A DNA stretch of 64,000 nucleotides from Algorimicrobium sp002414705 (GCA_963972425.1 CAXAUF010000007.1:1-64000); one strand, 5' to 3'. Counted from the first letter of the stretch, positions 8,471 to 15,872 are shown. Program-made: numbers and translations. Notes: generated by a model from the sequence alone, not told the origin.

Positions 8471-10165
8471 ATGTCGCAGTTATCAGAAGTGGAAATCGTA
8501 AGAAGAGAGAAGCTTGCCAAATTACGTGAGTTAGGTATTAACCCATATCCAGCAGATTTATATCCTGTTGAAGAAACTTCAAAACAGGTAAAACAGGATT
8601 TTTCTGAAGGTAAAAAGGTGATACTAGCAGGACGATTAATGTCGCGACGTATTCAAGGAAATGCCAGCTTTGCCGAACTTCAAGATAGTGCAGGACGCAT
8701 TCAAGTGTATTTCAATAGAGATGAAATTTGTACTGGAGACGATAAAACAAAATACAATACCGTTTATAAAAAACTATTAGATATTGGCGATTTTATAGGA
8801 ATTGAAGGCGAACTTTTCACCACTCAAGTTGGCGAAAAAACCGTCATGGTTAAAAACTTCACTTTATTATCTAAAACATTAAAACCATTACCACAACCAC
8901 GCGAAGATGCCGATGGTAAAATCCATGATGCCTTTACAGATCCAGAGCAACGTTACAGACAACGCTATGCCGATTTAGTGGTAAATCCACATGTAAAAGA
9001 GGTTTTTATTAAGAGAACCAAATTGTTTAATGCCATGCGTAATTTTTTTAATGACGCTGGATATTTTGAAGTTGAAACACCTATTTTACAACCTATTCCA
9101 GGAGGTGCTGCAGCTAGACCATTTATAACGCATCACAATAGTTTGGATATGCCTTTGTATATGCGAATTGCTAACGAACTCTATTTAAAAAGATTAATAG
9201 TTGGTGGTTTTGATGGTGTTTATGAATTTTCAAAAAACTTCCGTAATGAAGGTATGGATAGAACCCATAATCCGGAATTTACAGCCATGGAAATTTATGT
9301 ATCCTATAAAGATTATAATTGGATGATGGATTTCTGTGAACAGTTATTGGAGCATTGTGCCATAGCTGTAAACGGAACTTCAAAAGCAACCTTTGGTGAA
9401 CATAATATTGATTTTAAAGCACCTTATGCGCGTGTTACCATGGCGGAATCTATAGAACATTTCACAGGTTTTGATATTACAGGAAAAACCGAAAGTGAAA
9501 TTTTTGATGCTGCAAAAGGTATGGGAATTTCCGTAGATAAAACCATGGGTAAAGGAAAACTGATTGATGAAATTTTTGGCGAAAAATGCGAAGGAAATTA
9601 CATCCAACCAACCTTTATTACAGATTACCCAAAGGAAATGAGTCCATTGTGTAAAGAACACAGAGACAATCCAGAATTAACCGAACGTTTTGAACTCATG
9701 GTTTGTGGTAAAGAAATAGCCAATGCGTATTCCGAGTTAAATGACCCAATAGATCAGCGCGAACGATTTGAGCACCAATTAAAATTGGCAGCAAAAGGTG
9801 ATGACGAAGCCACCGAGTTTATTGATTATGACTTTTTACGTGCACTAGAATACGGTATGCCGCCAACATCAGGAATGGGAATTGGTATGGACCGATTAAT
9901 TATGTTTCTAACCAACAACCAATCCATACAAGAAGTGTTATTCTTCCCACAAATGCGACCAGAACAAAAACCAGTTGCAATAGGTGAAGATGCCAAAGCG
10001 GTTTTAGAGATTTTAAAAAAGTTAGAAAAAACAGCCTTAAACGATTTAAAGGAAGCTTCTGGATTAAGCAATAAAAAATGGGACAAAGCCATTAAAGACC
10101 TCACTAAAAATAAACTCGCAAATGTTGAAAAAACCGACGATGGCTTGTTTGTTGAAATCGCATAA
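8471..10165 (+). CDS. lysS: lysyl-tRNA synthetase (class II)
   Basis: Charges tRNA-Lys with lysine in the cytoplasm. 564 residues. The N-terminal OB-fold tRNA-binding domain (about 55-150) contains VILAGRLMSRRIQGNASFAELQD (positions about 50-72). Class II motif 2 is FRNEGMDRTHNPEFTAMEIY and motif 3 is GMGIGMDRLIMF. It is about 60 residues longer than E. coli LysS (505). The extra C-terminal segment (about 505-564), VLEILKKLEKTALNDLKEAS followed by LSNKKWDKAIKDLTKNKLA, looks like a small helical or winged-helix domain. A clear promoter precedes it and a hairpin terminator follows. Confidence 0.98.
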   Translation: MSQLSEVEIVRREKLAKLRELGINPYPADLYPVEETSKQVKQDFSEGKKVILAGRLMSRRIQGNASFAELQDSAGRIQVYFNRDEICTGDDKTKYNTVYKKLLDIGDFIGIEGELFTTQVGEKTVMVKNFTLLSKTLKPLPQPREDADGKIHDAFTDPEQRYRQRYADLVVNPHVKEVFIKRTKLFNAMRNFFNDAGYFEVETPILQPIPGGAAARPFITHHNSLDMPLYMRIANELYLKRLIVGGFDGVYEFSKNFRNEGMDRTHNPEFTAMEIYVSYKDYNWMMDFCEQLLEHCAIAVNGTSKATFGEHNIDFKAPYARVTMAESIEHFTGFDITGKTESEIFDAAKGMGISVDKTMGKGKLIDEIFGEKCEGNYIQPTFITDYPKEMSPLCKEHRDNPELTERFELMVCGKEIANAYSELNDPIDQRERFEHQLKLAAKGDDEATEFIDYDFLRALEYGMPPTSGMGIGMDRLIMFLTNNQSIQEVLFFPQMRPEQKPVAIGEDAKAVLEILKKLEKTALNDLKEASGLSNKKWDKAIKDLTKNKLANVEKTDDGLFVEIA

Positions 10166-10201
10166 AAAAACACCAAAGTAACGGTATTTGTTTTTATATT
10201 A

Positions 10202-10230
10202 AAAGGTTTACTAATTAGTAAGCCTTTTTT
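10202..10230 (+). terminator. rho-independent terminator after lysS
   Basis: Stem AAAGGTTTACT / AGTAAGCCTTT (one G-T wobble) with an AATT loop, running into six T. Confidence 0.8.
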
Positions 10231-10288
10231 GTTGGCTAAAAAAGATATCTTTACTTGATATGATTGACGATAGTTATTATACAATAAC

Positions 10289-10298
10289 GTTACCCACA
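10289..10298 (+). repeat. left inverted-repeat arm of FG-GAP cassette
   Basis: GTTACCCACA, four bases before the chosen ATG. Its reverse complement matches TTTGGGCAAC at 11419-11428 in 8 of 10 positions, so the two arms frame the gene tightly. Compare the stronger pair at 13332 and 14365. Confidence 0.4.
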
Positions 10299-10301
10299 AT
10301 T

Positions 10302-11417
10302 ATGAAAAAAATACGAACACAAATAATGTTACTTGCTTTTTTGACAATCTCATTTAATGGATTTGCTCAAGACATATCATTTTTTAATGCTGACGGAGTT
10401 TTTTCAATTGGAACACAATCGAACCGAACTGCATCAATAACATTATTTGATATTGACAATGATGGAGATTTGGATGCACTTGTGGCAAACGGCAGACATT
10501 GGGCGGAACAAAACTTTCTCTTTTTTAATGACGGCAAAGGAGGTTTTAAAACAGCATTACCAATTGGGAAATTTATGGACGCTTCATATGCAATGAAAAG
10601 TGCAGACTTTAATAATGACGGATTTTTGGATATTGGAGTAGCCAATGATAACATTGAGAATAAAATATGCTTTGGTTCAGCTAATCTAAATTTTGATAAA
10701 GAAATTTCTTTTGGCTCAATATCCCCTTCACGAAATCTTGAAATCGCAGATATTGACAATGATGGAGATTTTGACCTAATACTCTCAAATAGAAGAGCTG
10801 AAAACGAAATTTGCCTAAACGACGGAAAGGGCAACTTTAAAAACATCATCACTTATGGCAACCTATTGGACCAAACAATTCAAACGAAAATAGTAGATAT
10901 AAACAAAGACGGATTTTTGGACTTAATTACAGCTGAACGACAGAGTAAAAATAAAATCTTTATAAATGACGGAAAACATAATTTTTCAAAAGTAATAGAA
11001 TTTGGTAATAAAGAAGAAGAATCCCGTTCTATTGACATTGCAGATTTTGACAATGACGGATTTTTAGATGTCGTTGTAGGAAATTTAGGTTCAAAAAATA
11101 GTATTTATTATGGCGACAAAAATTTGAATTTTAAAAGAGTTTATGATTTCAAAACAGTGCGTTCAACGCTATCAATTAAAGTTGCAGATTTGAATAAGGA
11201 TGGATATTTAGACATTGTTGAGGGAAATTCGGAGGAACGAAATTATGTTTATTTAGGTCAAGAAAATGGCGAATTTTTAGAAATTGGGTTACGCGAGGAC
11301 TTAAAAGACGATACTTATAATATAGAAATTGGAGATATAAATAATGATGGATTTCCTGACATTATAGAATCGAATTCGGGAACTTGGAATTTATATTATA
11401 GAACTCGAAAGAAATAA
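10302..11417 (+). CDS. secreted FG-GAP/VCBS repeat protein, seven-bladed propeller
   Basis: 371 residues from the chosen ATG. The frame stays open upstream to another ATG at 10260, but only the ATG at 10302 begins a signal peptide (MKKIRTQIMLLAFLTISFNGFAQ, first 20 residues plus FAQ cleavage context). The mature protein contains seven evenly spaced Ca-binding loops of the form DxDxDGxxD: DIDNDGDLD, DFNNDGFLD, DIDNDGDFD, DINKDGFLD, DFDNDGFLD, DLNKDGYLD and DINNDGFPD. Seven FG-GAP/VCBS repeats predict a closed seven-bladed beta-propeller, exported and probably adhesive or ligand-binding. No type IX sorting tail is seen. It lies between imperfect inverted repeats in the accessory stretch, suggesting acquisition as a single-gene cassette. 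Confidence 0.85.
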   Translation: MKKIRTQIMLLAFLTISFNGFAQDISFFNADGVFSIGTQSNRTASITLFDIDNDGDLDALVANGRHWAEQNFLFFNDGKGGFKTALPIGKFMDASYAMKSADFNNDGFLDIGVANDNIENKICFGSANLNFDKEISFGSISPSRNLEIADIDNDGDFDLILSNRRAENEICLNDGKGNFKNIITYGNLLDQTIQTKIVDINKDGFLDLITAERQSKNKIFINDGKHNFSKVIEFGNKEEESRSIDIADFDNDGFLDVVVGNLGSKNSIYYGDKNLNFKRVYDFKTVRSTLSIKVADLNKDGYLDIVEGNSEERNYVYLGQENGEFLEIGLREDLKDDTYNIEIGDINNDGFPDIIESNSGTWNLYYRTRKK

Positions 11418-11418
11418 C

Positions 11419-11428
11419 TTTGGGCAAC
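11419..11428 (+). repeat. right inverted-repeat arm of FG-GAP cassette
   Basis: TTTGGGCAAC starts one base after the stop codon of the FG-GAP gene and is the imperfect inverted partner of 10289-10298. Confidence 0.4.
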
Positions 11429-11558
11429 AAAGTACTGTGGTAAAAAACAAGTAAAAAGCCCTTGACTTTTAACTAAAGTACATCTATAAATATTACTATT
11501 AATTAATACTAATTAACACCATGGCAGAAGCCTGTGAAATTGGCTAACAAAAACACAC

Positions 11559-12080
11559 ATGAATCTATTTAACGTTATAAAAACAGAACGCTTGCACCTT
11601 CGAAAACTAAAACCTTCCGACTGGGAAGCAATTTCCTATTTGCGTTCAGATACTGATGTTAATAAATTCGTAAAAAGACCACCTGCAGAAACGCAAGAAA
11701 AAGCCATGGCTTTTATTGATAAAATCAGCCAAGCTATTGATACAAATACCTCTTTATATTGGGTTATTACAGAAAAAGACAAAGACCAAATGTTAGGCAG
11801 TATTTCTTTATGGAATTTTTCAGAAGACAGGAAAACCGCAGAAGTTGGTTACGATTTAAACCCAATTTCTCAAGGTAAAGGTATTATGGATGAATCCTTA
11901 AAAAGCATCATCCGTTTTGGATTTAACACCTTAAATCTGGACAACATAGAAGCCTACACACAAAAAAATAATACAGCGTCCATAAATTTATTAGAACGCA
12001 ATGGTTTTAAACTAGTCGTTGGCAAACAGGATCCGGATAATTTGAAAAATGCTGTTTATAAGTTAAAGCAACCTAAATAA
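11559..12080 (+). CDS. GNAT-family N-acetyltransferase (RimJ/RimL-like)
   Basis: A 173-residue acetyl-CoA-dependent acyltransferase. It opens with TERLHLRKLKPSDWEAISYL, the usual start of the RimJ/RimL-type (Acetyltransf_3) subgroup. A central AEVGYDLNPISQGKGIMDES segment supplies the acetyl-CoA pyrophosphate-binding loop (Q-GKG). A later NTASINLLERNGFKLV segment is the last conserved strand-helix. RimJ/RimL relatives acetylate ribosomal protein termini, antibiotics or small amines; the substrate here cannot be told. The mpl 3' remnant begins 34 bases after its stop. Confidence 0.88.
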   Translation: MNLFNVIKTERLHLRKLKPSDWEAISYLRSDTDVNKFVKRPPAETQEKAMAFIDKISQAIDTNTSLYWVITEKDKDQMLGSISLWNFSEDRKTAEVGYDLNPISQGKGIMDESLKSIIRFGFNTLNLDNIEAYTQKNNTASINLLERNGFKLVVGKQDPDNLKNAVYKLKQPK

Positions 12081-12113
12081 GTAGAGTTAGGTTATTTATA
12101 TTTCCCTTTCAAC

Positions 12114-12149
12114 CTAATCCAAACCATCATAATTCCCAGAATGCCTTCA
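12114..12149 (-). pseudogene. remnant of the mpl 3' end (copy 3)
   Basis: On the minus strand this reads SGNYDGLD then a stop codon, in the frame equivalent to the SGNYGGLD near the C-terminus of Mpl. Positions 12116-12140 match mpl positions 14469-14493 at 24 of 25 bases. It is in the same orientation as mpl but lies 2.3 kb away, just downstream of the GNAT gene. Confidence 0.7.
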
Positions 12150-12256
12150 AAAGGAATCAATTGATTCGTATTTATTTTTTCTTGAAAGTTATCTTTATTT
12201 AAATAAACACTAATTTTGGCATACTTTTAGAAACCCTTTTATAAAAATTTAGAATT

Positions 12257-13156
12257 ATGTACAAAGTTTCCTTATTAATTATGCTTTTTGTGTCTGCACT
12301 TACTTTTTCTCAAGAATCCAGATTAACTATTTTTTCGGAAGATGGAGAACCATTTTATTTGTTTCTAAACAGTATAAGACAAAATGAAGCGCCTGCTGTA
12401 AATATTGCAGTAGATTATTTAACAAATGAGTTTTATGATACCAAAATTGTTTTTTCTGACAAATCTATAGACACTATTGAAAAGAAATATCTGATGACTG
12501 TTGATGTAGACGGTAATCGCGGCGAATTTGTCTATAAAATTAAAAATAGTAAAAAAGGACGTAAACTAAAGTTTTTCTCTTTCACACCTTTTCAAGCCAT
12601 TTTGCCTCCACCAAATAATGTTTCAGTGGTTCAATATAATGCTGTTCCGCTACCTCCTATTCAATTTATAACACAAACAACTACAACAACTACTTCTGGA
12701 AGTGGAGACCAAATTAATGTTGGCATTGGTGTTAATGCAAATGGTAGCAATGTAGGTGTTGGCATACAAGTAAATTCTGGTGTATCTGCCACAACCACAC
12801 AAACAACCACTACTACTTTTGGTGGAACGACTGATGTTGTTATAATAGAAGAAGCGGATTGTTATGCCATGTATGAAACAGATTTTAATCAAGCATTAAC
12901 ATCCATAAAGAGCAAGACGTTTTCAGATTCTAAATTAACGCTTGCTAAACAAGTTACAAAAGGTAACTGCTTAACGTCTGCGCAAATTGCCCAAATTACA
13001 AGCCTATTTGATTTTGAATCTACCAAATTAGAGTATGCCAAGTTTGCTTATGCTTTTTGTTATAATCCAGAAAACTTTTGGAAAGTAAATAACGCTTTCG
13101 AGTTTGAATCTACTATTGAAGAACTTAATGAATATATTGAGTCTATTGGGTATTAA
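12257..13156 (+). CDS. secreted DUF4476-domain protein
   Basis: 299 residues with a signal peptide (MYKVSLLIMLFVSALTFSQ). Residues about 20-120 form a beta-rich domain starting RLTIFSEDGEPFYLFLNSIRQ. Residues 135-195 are low complexity, with two Thr-rich runs (QTTTTTTSGSG and QTTTTTFGG) around a Gly/Asn/Val repeat. The C-terminal domain (about 200-299) matches DUF4476: DFNQALTSIKSKTFSDSKL, then LTSAQIAQITSLFDFESTKLE and AYAFCYNP. The function of DUF4476 is unknown. Homologous genes are common in Flavobacteriia, so the gene need not be foreign, but here it sits alone between two mpl 3' remnants. Confidence 0.85.
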   Translation: MYKVSLLIMLFVSALTFSQESRLTIFSEDGEPFYLFLNSIRQNEAPAVNIAVDYLTNEFYDTKIVFSDKSIDTIEKKYLMTVDVDGNRGEFVYKIKNSKKGRKLKFFSFTPFQAILPPPNNVSVVQYNAVPLPPIQFITQTTTTTTSGSGDQINVGIGVNANGSNVGVGIQVNSGVSATTTQTTTTTFGGTTDVVIIEEADCYAMYETDFNQALTSIKSKTFSDSKLTLAKQVTKGNCLTSAQIAQITSLFDFESTKLEYAKFAYAFCYNPENFWKVNNAFEFESTIEELNEYIESIGY

Positions 13157-13166
13157 CTAAAGAAAA

Positions 13167-13226
13167 CTAAATCATTTTTTTCACTGCATCAAAATCCAAT
13201 CCTTCATAATTTAAAGAGTTCTTAAT
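13167..13226 (-). pseudogene. diverged remnant of the mpl 3' end (copy 2)
   Basis: Minus-strand translation gives SLNYEGLDFDAVKKMI and a stop, aligning with Mpl's terminal SGNYGGLDFDAVKGLL. The differences are largely conservative at protein level, and GCATCAAAATCCAA is identical in DNA. That is what one expects from the 3' end of an mpl allele of another strain or species, not from a recent copy of the resident gene. Confidence 0.7.
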
Positions 13227-13299
13227 TCATTGCGTTTTTAATAAAATATACGTAGAACTACTTATTGTAGATTTGAAAAAATATCCCGAACTTCGATCC

Positions 13300-13317
13300 T
13301 GTCTCCCGAAAGGGACA
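13300..13317 (+). other. short GC-rich hairpin
   Basis: TGT-CT-CCC-GAAA-GGG-ACA folds into a bulged stem with a GAAA tetraloop in otherwise AT-rich DNA, 14 bases before the inverted-repeat arm. It could be a terminator-like or recombination-site hairpin; undecided. Confidence 0.3.
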
Positions 13318-13331
13318 ATTCATATTATTAC

Positions 13332-13343
13332 GTTAGGTAAAAT
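13332..13343 (+). repeat. left inverted-repeat arm of HEPN cassette (GTTRRRY-like)
   Basis: GTTAGGTAAAAT. Its first seven bases fit the integron consensus GTTRRRY. Its reverse complement matches 14365-14376 (ATTTTGCCTAAC) at 11 of 12 positions. The ATG of the HEPN-motif gene is only 5 bases further on. Confidence 0.6.
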
Positions 13344-13348
13344 TAGAA

Positions 13349-14044
13349 ATGATGAAGAAGTACTTTGATGATAAACAAAAAACTTTGATAAATGCTTGGG
13401 TTTCTCAAGCAACAGAATCATCCAATGAATATTTAAAATTTATGTCTAATTGGATTGCATTCAATGCAATTTGCTATCATTTATTTTATGACGACGCTGT
13501 GAAAGACCGAGCTGAACTTAACAGAAAGAAATCAAACCTTACAAAAATTAAAGAATCAGTCATAGATGATACTGAAGTTCAAGCACAAAGTACTTCATTA
13601 ACTTTGAAAAATGGAAGGATTGAAATTAATATTAAAGCACCTGATAGATTAAACTTTACCATAATAGAGAAGTATACGGAAGATTTAATTTTTGAGCAAT
13701 TTGTGAAATCATATTCAGACAAAATTGTTGTCGGTCAAGAAATTTTTCAAAGTTTAAAGGAATCACTAAAAAAGGAAAATAGATTTTATGTTTTAAATAT
13801 GGCAAGAATAAAAGAATATAATCAATCCGAAGATATAGATGACCAATCAAAAAGAACAATTCTTATTCTATGTGAAAAAAATAATTTGAAAACAATAAAA
13901 GATATTCTATATCAGATTCGATGCAATATTTTTCATGGAGAAAAAATCCCAGGAGAAATAAACGATGACCGAATTGTGAAATCAGCAAATCCCATTTTAG
14001 ATCAATTAATTAAGTATTTAGTAAATGAACAAGGAATTAAATAA
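13349..14044 (+). CDS. hypothetical protein with a HEPN-type RxxxxH motif
   Basis: A 231-residue soluble, helix-rich, charged protein. It opens with two consecutive Met codons (MMKKYFDDKQKTLINAWVSQ), so the start could be one codon later. Near the C-terminus, RCNIFHG places Arg191 and His196 in the RxxxxH arrangement of HEPN ribonuclease domains, followed by GEKIPGE and a helix (LDQLIKYL), as in HEPN folds whose motif lies after a DILYQIR helix. HEPN proteins act as RNases in toxin-antitoxin and abortive-infection systems or as RNA-binding scaffolds. The rest of the protein is unfamiliar to me. It overlaps the next gene by 20 bases, implying translational coupling. The pair lies inside an inverted-repeat frame. 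Confidence 0.65.
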   Translation: MMKKYFDDKQKTLINAWVSQATESSNEYLKFMSNWIAFNAICYHLFYDDAVKDRAELNRKKSNLTKIKESVIDDTEVQAQSTSLTLKNGRIEINIKAPDRLNFTIIEKYTEDLIFEQFVKSYSDKIVVGQEIFQSLKESLKKENRFYVLNMARIKEYNQSEDIDDQSKRTILILCEKNNLKTIKDILYQIRCNIFHGEKIPGEINDDRIVKSANPILDQLIKYLVNEQGIK

Positions 14045-14363
14045 TTTGAAAAAATCTATTTTAGAGTTAGAGGCTGTGCCCCGATCTGATCAAGTTTTTG
14101 CAGGAGCAAATTTGATTATTTCAGACAATCAAAATAGAATTAAAAAGGAACAGGATATTCTCGTTGTAACTGACAATCCCAAAGAATTGAGTTGGTTTGT
14201 GTTCAAATTAAAAGAAATATTATCGAACGATATTGATTATATAAATAAATACGCCTTTTATCCAGATATTGGCAATTTATTGAATTCAGCTATTTCAAGA
14301 GAATTACAGTTAAAAGACCAACTGATTTACGTACTCGATAACATCGGTAAATTTAACAAATAA
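14025..14363 (+). CDS. hypothetical protein, partner of the HEPN-motif gene
   Basis: A 112-residue soluble protein that I do not recognise. It starts inside the last codons of the HEPN-motif gene, in another frame (20-base overlap). Sequence features are an amphipathic N-terminal helix (NKELNNLKKSILELEAV), a middle segment KKEQDILVVTDNPKELSWFVFKLKE (strand then helix, about residues 39-63), and a helical C-terminus (LLNSAISRELQLKDQLIYVL). There is no signal peptide or membrane segment. It ends one base before the right inverted-repeat arm. The tight coupling suggests an obligate partner, perhaps an antitoxin or regulator, but nothing in the sequence proves it. Confidence 0.55.
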   Translation: MNKELNNLKKSILELEAVPRSDQVFAGANLIISDNQNRIKKEQDILVVTDNPKELSWFVFKLKEILSNDIDYINKYAFYPDIGNLLNSAISRELQLKDQLIYVLDNIGKFNK

Positions 14364-14364
14364 C

Positions 14365-14376
14365 ATTTTGCCTAAC
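14365..14376 (+). repeat. right inverted-repeat arm of HEPN cassette (RYYYAAC-like)
   Basis: ATTTTGCCTAAC. GCCTAAC fits the RYYYAAC consensus that opens integron attC sites and mirrors 13332-13343. About 30 bases on, AATACGTTACTACAC (14401-14415) resembles AATAACGTTACCCAC at the left edge of the FG-GAP gene. An attC-like site could therefore span about 14365-14411. Confidence 0.55.
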
Positions 14377-14439
14377 ACAGTGCATATGCCATACCCTTAG
14401 AATACGTTACTACACATCAACGTAAACGAAACCTCAAAA

Positions 14440-15795
14440 TCACTTCAACAACCCCTTAACAGCATCAAAATCCAAACCACCATAATTCCCAGAACTCATG
14501 AGTAATAAGGCTTTGTTATTAAAATCTTGAGAAAACAAAAAGGCTTTAAATTCCTCGGGATTGGTATAAATTATTAAATCGTCACGCTCAAAAGCATTGG
14601 CTATTTGTTCATGGGAAACCGCGTCTAGTTTCTTAATTTCAACCGCATGTGGTGAATAGAAAACCACAGCTACATCTGCAGCATCCAGAGCGCCTTTGTA
14701 TTCTTTTAAAAATTCGGCATTCAAACTGCTATAGGTATGTAATTCTAAACAAGCAATAAGGGTTTTATCTTCATATTGTGCTTTAACAGCTTGGGTTGTT
14801 GCAGACACTTTACTGGGTGAATGGGCAAAATCTTTATAAGCAACGCTGGTTTTACTTTCCGAAATTTTTTCCAAACGTTTGCTGGCACCTTTAAACGTGG
14901 CAATGGCTTCGTAGAAATCGTCTTCGTCAATTCCCATATGCTGGCAAATCCACTTGGCTCCTGCTAAATTATTCAGGTTGTGTTTACCAAATACTTCAAT
15001 TGGCAAAGGACCCTCAGGTGTTTCTAAAAGGGTTTTGCCATTTTCAACGGTATATTCTGGTGTGTAATAAGGTAATTTACGAATGGTGTTTTCAGATGCT
15101 TCAACTACACGAGCGACTTCAGAATCTTCGGCATTGTAGGTCATAGAGCCACCATTAACAATACTGTCGACAAATATTTTGAACTGCTCGACATAATTGT
15201 CATAAGTTGGAAATACATTAATATGATCCCAAGCAATGCCACTCAACAAGGCAATATTCGGTTTATACAAATGGAATTTTGGTCGCATATCAATAGGTGA
15301 ACTCAAATATTCATCGCCTTCCAAAACCATAAAATCATTGGCTTCGGTTAGTTTCACCATCACATCAAAACCTTCCAATTGCGCACCAACCATGTAATCC
15401 ACATCGCGATCATGGAAATGCATGACGTGTAAAATCATAGACGTTATTGTGGTTTTCCCATGACTTCCGCCAATAACCACACGGGTTTTGTTTTTAGATT
15501 GTTCGTACAGAAATTCCGGATAACTATATATTTTTAAACCGAGTTCTTGAGCCTTTAGCAATTCCGGATTATCAGCTTTGGCATGCATACCCAAAACTAT
15601 AGCGTCCAAACTGGAACTTATTTTTTCTGGAAACCATCCAAACGTTTCTGGTAATAAACCTTTAGCGTCCAAACGGGATTTTGACGGATTAAAAATAGTA
15701 TCATCACTACCAGTAACTTGGTAGCCTTTATTGTGTAAAGCAATGGCTAAATTGTGCATAGCTGCACCTCCAATGGCTATAAAATGTACGTTCAT
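14440..15795 (-). CDS. mpl: UDP-N-acetylmuramate:L-alanyl-gamma-D-glutamyl-meso-diaminopimelate ligase
   Basis: Mpl is a cytoplasmic Mur-type ligase that re-attaches recycled murein tripeptide to UDP-MurNAc. 451 residues, normal for the family. Evidence is the N-terminal nucleotide-sugar domain MNVHFIAIGGAAMHNLAIAL, the ATP loop GGSHGKTTITSMIL with the conserved GKTT, the central LEGDEYLSSPIDMRPKF typical of Mpl over MurC, and FGKHNLNNLAGA before the C-terminal domain, with KDFAHSPSKV. A TATATTTG box lies 20 bases upstream. Its final 20 codons (LLLMSSGNYGGLDFDAVKG...) are partly duplicated as two remnants at 13167 and 12114. Confidence 0.95.
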   Translation of the reverse strand: MNVHFIAIGGAAMHNLAIALHNKGYQVTGSDDTIFNPSKSRLDAKGLLPETFGWFPEKISSSLDAIVLGMHAKADNPELLKAQELGLKIYSYPEFLYEQSKNKTRVVIGGSHGKTTITSMILHVMHFHDRDVDYMVGAQLEGFDVMVKLTEANDFMVLEGDEYLSSPIDMRPKFHLYKPNIALLSGIAWDHINVFPTYDNYVEQFKIFVDSIVNGGSMTYNAEDSEVARVVEASENTIRKLPYYTPEYTVENGKTLLETPEGPLPIEVFGKHNLNNLAGAKWICQHMGIDEDDFYEAIATFKGASKRLEKISESKTSVAYKDFAHSPSKVSATTQAVKAQYEDKTLIACLELHTYSSLNAEFLKEYKGALDAADVAVVFYSPHAVEIKKLDAVSHEQIANAFERDDLIIYTNPEEFKAFLFSQDFNNKALLLMSSGNYGGLDFDAVKGLLK

Positions 15796-15814
15796 AACTA
15801 GATTTTGTAGACTT

Positions 15815-15822
15815 CAAATATA
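15815..15822 (-). promoter_or_regulatory. -7 promoter box of mpl
   Basis: TATATTTG on the minus strand, 20 bases before the mpl ATG, matching TAnnTTTG. Confidence 0.45.
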
Positions 15823-15872
15823 CACATTGCAATTGGAAGTAGAAATGTGAATGATTGTAAATTATTAGGTTT

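Noticed and set aside
9380..10299. Minus-strand frames of 93 and 157 codons
   Set aside because: Antisense to lysS and its terminator; the protein-like appearance comes from the reverse complement of coding sequence.
12650..12892. Repeats in the DUF4476 gene as a CRISPR or minisatellite array
   Set aside because: The repetition is codon-level Thr and Gly/Asn/Val low complexity within an intact reading frame, without constant repeat length or spacers.
13260..14440. Prophage or insertion-sequence remnant
   Set aside because: No transposase, integrase, phage structural gene or target-site duplication of IS type was seen; only cassette-like inverted repeats and mpl remnants.
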